A stretch of 64,000 nucleotides of DNA, taken from NCBI GenBank assembly GCA_030147525.1, contig JASBVF010000055.1, positions 62,001 through 126,000 on the forward strand. The letters are read 5' to 3'. The notes under the pieces are model-generated. The model was not told the DNA's origin, made no database searches, and was given only the letters and a program-made list of their open reading frames with translations. The first letter of the stretch is position 1; each line of letters starts with the position of its first letter. Both the position numbers and the translations under genes were made by a program. Positions 61,346-64,000 of this stretch are shown here, piece by piece. Origin of the DNA: Bacteroidota bacterium. Its GTDB lineage: Bacteria > Bacteroidota > Bacteroidia > Chitinophagales > Saprospiraceae.

Positions 61346-62203
61346 TCACCGCCTGACCTCGCTGGGCCGGTAGCCGAATTTTTTGGTAAATGCATTGGAA
61401 AAGGAGCTTAGGCTGTCGTAACCAACATCCCAGGCTACTTCCTGTACGGTCAGGTCCTCCTGCCGGAGCAGTTCGTTGGCCCGGTTGAGGCGTTCGTTTT
61501 GCAGGTATTTAAAAACCGGTACGCCGAAGAGTTCTTTAAAATGTTTTTTCAGCTTGAAACTGTTCAGCCCGATTTGCCGGGAAAGCTCCGAGAGGGAGGG
61601 CGGTGAGTCGAGGTTTTCAGACAGGATTTCTTTGGCTGCAAACAGTTTTTCCCGCTCGGCCACTTTGATGCCGTCCTCCTCCATGCCGGCCAGTTGGCCA
61701 AAAAAATGGGACAACAAGGTGGTCATCTGACTGCGGAAAAACATCATCTTGGTTTTGCCCCGGTATTGGATGTTAAACACATTGGAGACGATGTCCATCA
61801 TCTCTGGTGTCATGAAAAAATCGGGGCCTTTCACAAAATGGCCGGAAGGATAGACCAACTGGTGGAGCATTTCGGAAAACAGTTCGCCCTCGGCGTTGGG
61901 CAGTTTTTGCAGGTTTCGGGTGGCTGTGGCAATAACGATGCACTGCAAAGGATGGGAAGCAGAAACGGCGTGCTCAAAAACCACTTTTTCGTCAGCGTAA
62001 AACGATAGTGCCAGCCCTTTGGTGTGGCTGAATTCCCGTTGCTCCCCGCCGTATTTTACGGACAGGTTGACGTTGCCATCTCCGTAAAATGCCACAGCGA
62101 TAACCGGCTCGTCGAACATGCAGGCATCGAAAGTGACCTCCCTGGAAGCAGCTTCTTCCACCAGAACGGTAAAATCATTGATATCTATAGTTTCCCGGTT
62201 CAT
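61346..62203 (-). CDS. AraC-family transcriptional regulator
   Basis: 285 residues from ATG at 62203, chosen because the sequence from NRETIDINDFTVLVEEA is the sensor domain; the upstream in-frame extension has no domain. Residues 1-175 form a cupin-like sensor. Residues 185-285 are the double HTH (LSELSRQIGLNSFKLKKHF, then LTVQEVAWDVGYDSLSSFSNAF and FGYRPSEVRR). It probably controls the MDR/NmrA/DUF1772 group or the TonB receptor whose start lies 189 bases away, divergent. Confidence 0.88.
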   Translation of the reverse strand: MNRETIDINDFTVLVEEAASREVTFDACMFDEPVIAVAFYGDGNVNLSVKYGGEQREFSHTKGLALSFYADEKVVFEHAVSASHPLQCIVIATATRNLQKLPNAEGELFSEMLHQLVYPSGHFVKGPDFFMTPEMMDIVSNVFNIQYRGKTKMMFFRSQMTTLLSHFFGQLAGMEEDGIKVAEREKLFAAKEILSENLDSPPSLSELSRQIGLNSFKLKKHFKELFGVPVFKYLQNERLNRANELLRQEDLTVQEVAWDVGYDSLSSFSNAFTKKFGYRPSEVRR

Positions 62204-62392
62204 AAACAGCCAACCTGAAGGTGCTTTTAACGAAATCCAAAAAATTTGCCGCTCTCCTCTCTCCTCACCGTGAAAGTACGAAATCTCACCAAAACGTTCT
62301 GATTTACAATCCCGGACGACCGGCAGGGCTATGCGCCTCACCTTTGCATCATCAATTCGATCAAAATTTTAAACATCAAAAAAAAAACGATC

Positions 62393-64000
62393 ATGGAAAG
62401 CACCGTAAAAATGAATCAACAATCTTTTGGCAAGGTTTCGGGCAGGCCCGGCATCAGCCAGCCGGTCAGGATGATTTTTATCAAAACCGTCATCATTTTG
62501 ATCACTGTTTTTCTGTCCGCTACTTTGTCTTTTGGTCAAAACCTGACCCAAACCGTGCGGGGTACCATCCTCGATGCGGACAGCAAATTGCCCATCATCG
62601 GGGCGGAGGTTATCCTGCTGGGCAGCGACCCGCTGAACGGCGACGTGACCGATGTGGATGGAAATTTCCGTTTGAAAAACGTGCCGATCGGCAGGGTGAC
62701 AATCGGCCTGACTTACCTCGGTTACGAAAGCAGCGTCATTCCCAACGTGGTGGTCAATTCCGGCAAGGAGGTCATTCTGAATTTGACGATGCAGGAATCT
62801 GCGGTAAAAATGGACGAAGTCGTCGTCACCGCCAGCCGTAACAAAGGCGAAGCCCTGAACGACCTGGTGTTGCTGAGCGGCCGCTCCATTTCACCGGAAG
62901 AAACCAGCCGTTACGCCGGCGGTTTCAACGATCCTTCCCGCATCCTGGCCAATTTTGCAGGCGTTACAAGCACGCAGGATGGCAGCAACGACATCATCGT
63001 GCGGGGTAACTCTCCGAAGTATGTGCAGTGGCGCCTCGAAGGCGTTCAGATCACCAACCCCAACCACTTCGCCGACCAGGGCAGCATCGGCGGCTCTATC
63101 AGTGCGCTGAACAACAACATGCTGGCGACCTCCGACTTCTACACCGGCGCTTTTTCACCGGAATACGGCGATGTGTTGTCGGGTGTTTACGATGTAAAAC
63201 TGCGGACCGGGAACAATGAAAAGTACGAGTCTGTCTTCGGTTTCGGTCTGCTCGGCACGGATTTCACCTTCGAAGGTCCGTTGAAAAAGGGCTACGGCGG
63301 TTCGTTCCTCGTCAACTACCGCTATTCGACCGCTTCGATTTTGAATGAACTCGGACTGATTGATGTGGGCGGCGTGCCGAAGTTCCAGGATGCGGCTTTC
63401 AAAGTGGTTTTACCTACGGAAAAAATGGGCGTTTTCTCGCTGTTCGGTCTGGCGGGTTTGAGCAGCCTCGAGTATGAAGATGTGGACCCGGCCAGTTGGA
63501 ACACCCCCGGCGATAATTTCATGCACCCCGATATCGAGGAAGACTACAACAAGGGCGCTCACCTGATGAACGTAGGCCTGAACCACACGATGCCGATCAA
63601 CAACAACAGCTACATCAAGACCACTTTGGCGTATGCCAACGAGGGCGTGGATGACGATGTTTTTGACAAAAGGATCGAGAAGATTTACGATGAAAACGGC
63701 GAATACCTGCGTGATTCCGTGATCAGCCGTTCACTCAATTTCAACGGCAGACTTAGGAAAACAACCTACCGTGGCGCTGTGACTTACAACAATAAAATCA
63801 ACGCCAAAAACAAAATTCAGGTGGGCACGAAGTACGCTTTGTTCGGCTACGAAATGAACCAGAGCCAGTTGCAGGGCGACGCTACCGACCGGTTCACGCT
63901 GGTGGATTTCAATGAAAATGTGAGCACCGTCCGCAACTTCGTCACCTGGAAACACCGGGTCAACGAAGACGTGACCATCGTTTCCGGTTTTCACAACATG
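62393..64000 (+). CDS. TonB-dependent receptor with carboxypeptidase-like regulatory domain, 3' truncated
   Basis: The frame from ATG at 62393 stays open to the window edge (536 codons), so the gene continues outside. A signal peptide (RMIFIKTVIILITVFLSATLSFGQ) leads to a carboxypeptidase-regulatory-like domain (VRGTILDADSKLPIIGAEVIL, GNFRLKNVPIGRVTIGLTYLGYE). The plug domain has FAGVTSTQDGSNDIIVRGNSP, RLEGVQITNPNHF and EYGDVLSGVYDVKLR. Beta-barrel strands follow. It imports a large substrate across the outer membrane with TonB energy; the substrate is unknown. No SusD-like gene is seen within the window. The AraC regulator is divergent to it. Confidence 0.92.
   Translation, partial: MESTVKMNQQSFGKVSGRPGISQPVRMIFIKTVIILITVFLSATLSFGQNLTQTVRGTILDADSKLPIIGAEVILLGSDPLNGDVTDVDGNFRLKNVPIGRVTIGLTYLGYESSVIPNVVVNSGKEVILNLTMQESAVKMDEVVVTASRNKGEALNDLVLLSGRSISPEETSRYAGGFNDPSRILANFAGVTSTQDGSNDIIVRGNSPKYVQWRLEGVQITNPNHFADQGSIGGSISALNNNMLATSDFYTGAFSPEYGDVLSGVYDVKLRTGNNEKYESVFGFGLLGTDFTFEGPLKKGYGGSFLVNYRYSTASILNELGLIDVGGVPKFQDAAFKVVLPTEKMGVFSLFGLAGLSSLEYEDVDPASWNTPGDNFMHPDIEEDYNKGAHLMNVGLNHTMPINNNSYIKTTLAYANEGVDDDVFDKRIEKIYDENGEYLRDSVISRSLNFNGRLRKTTYRGAVTYNNKINAKNKIQVGTKYALFGYEMNQSQLQGDATDRFTLVDFNENVSTVRNFVTWKHRVNEDVTIVSGFHNM

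Noticed and set aside
62221-62841. 206-codon plus-strand frame overlapping the TonB receptor start
   Set aside because: The frame from ATG 62393 gives a signal peptide and receptor domains, whereas this one gives low-complexity Gln/Arg/His sequence.

Overview
The window comes from a Bacteroidota chromosome, most likely of the Saprospiraceae (Lewinella/Haliscomenobacter-like) type. The signs are a C-terminal type 9 secretion (T9SS) sorting domain, a TonB-dependent receptor with a carboxypeptidase-like regulatory domain, a hybrid histidine kinase/AraC regulator, weak Shine-Dalgarno signals, many promoters of the TAnnTTTG type, and a giant thrombospondin-type-3-like DxDxDG repeat protein. I saw no prophage, insertion sequence, CRISPR array or rRNA. 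One tRNA (Phe) is present. All functional calls come from reading motifs in the translated sequence; no database search was possible.

Layout. 1-5.3 kb: end of a giant acidic calcium-binding-type surface protein, then a T9SS-exported protein followed by three consecutive RNA hairpins. 5.3-6.1 kb: an orphan minus-strand protein that resembles the gasdermin pore-forming domain. 6.5-15.1 kb: a co-oriented exopolysaccharide/O-antigen locus with a Wzc-like chain-length protein (degenerate kinase domain), Wzx-like flippase, methyltransferase, glycosyltransferase, 2OG-Fe(II) oxygenase, a 46-residue membrane protein and an O-antigen ligase/polymerase. 15.2-23.6 kb: tRNA-Phe, a short phosphatidylserine-decarboxylase-like protein, an MFS transporter, a two-gene acyltransferase set that fits glycine/ornithine-type aminolipid synthesis, a beta-barrel protein, thymidine kinase and nadC. 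24-30.5 kb: a KAS III enzyme, a run of secreted or lipoproteins and a shortened hybrid two-component regulator. 31-41 kb: cysteine desulfurase, methyltransferase, B12-type radical SAM protein, valS, a lipoprotein with a dead histidine-phosphatase fold, lysA and a VOC protein. 41-53 kb: an ECF sigma factor with a small membrane partner, a creatininase-family enzyme, secreted proteins, a J-domain-like protein, etfBA, glnS, a Uma2-type nuclease and argS. 52.5-64 kb: a PP2A-like phosphatase, two tandem TolB-like/TPR/AraC proteins (the second with a class III nucleotide cyclase domain), a redox gene group with its AraC regulator, and the start of a TonB-dependent receptor.

The main points for a second look are: the gasdermin-like orphan protein at 5.3-6.1 kb; the tandem cyclase-TolB-TPR-AraC proteins with a paired palindrome upstream; the lipoprotein pseudophosphatase upstream of valS; a PSD-like enzyme with Asp replaced by Asn in its SPADG motif; a family of intergenic palindromes built from GATGAAC/AATT words; and repeat-like DNA apparently inserted in frame in both valS and argS.
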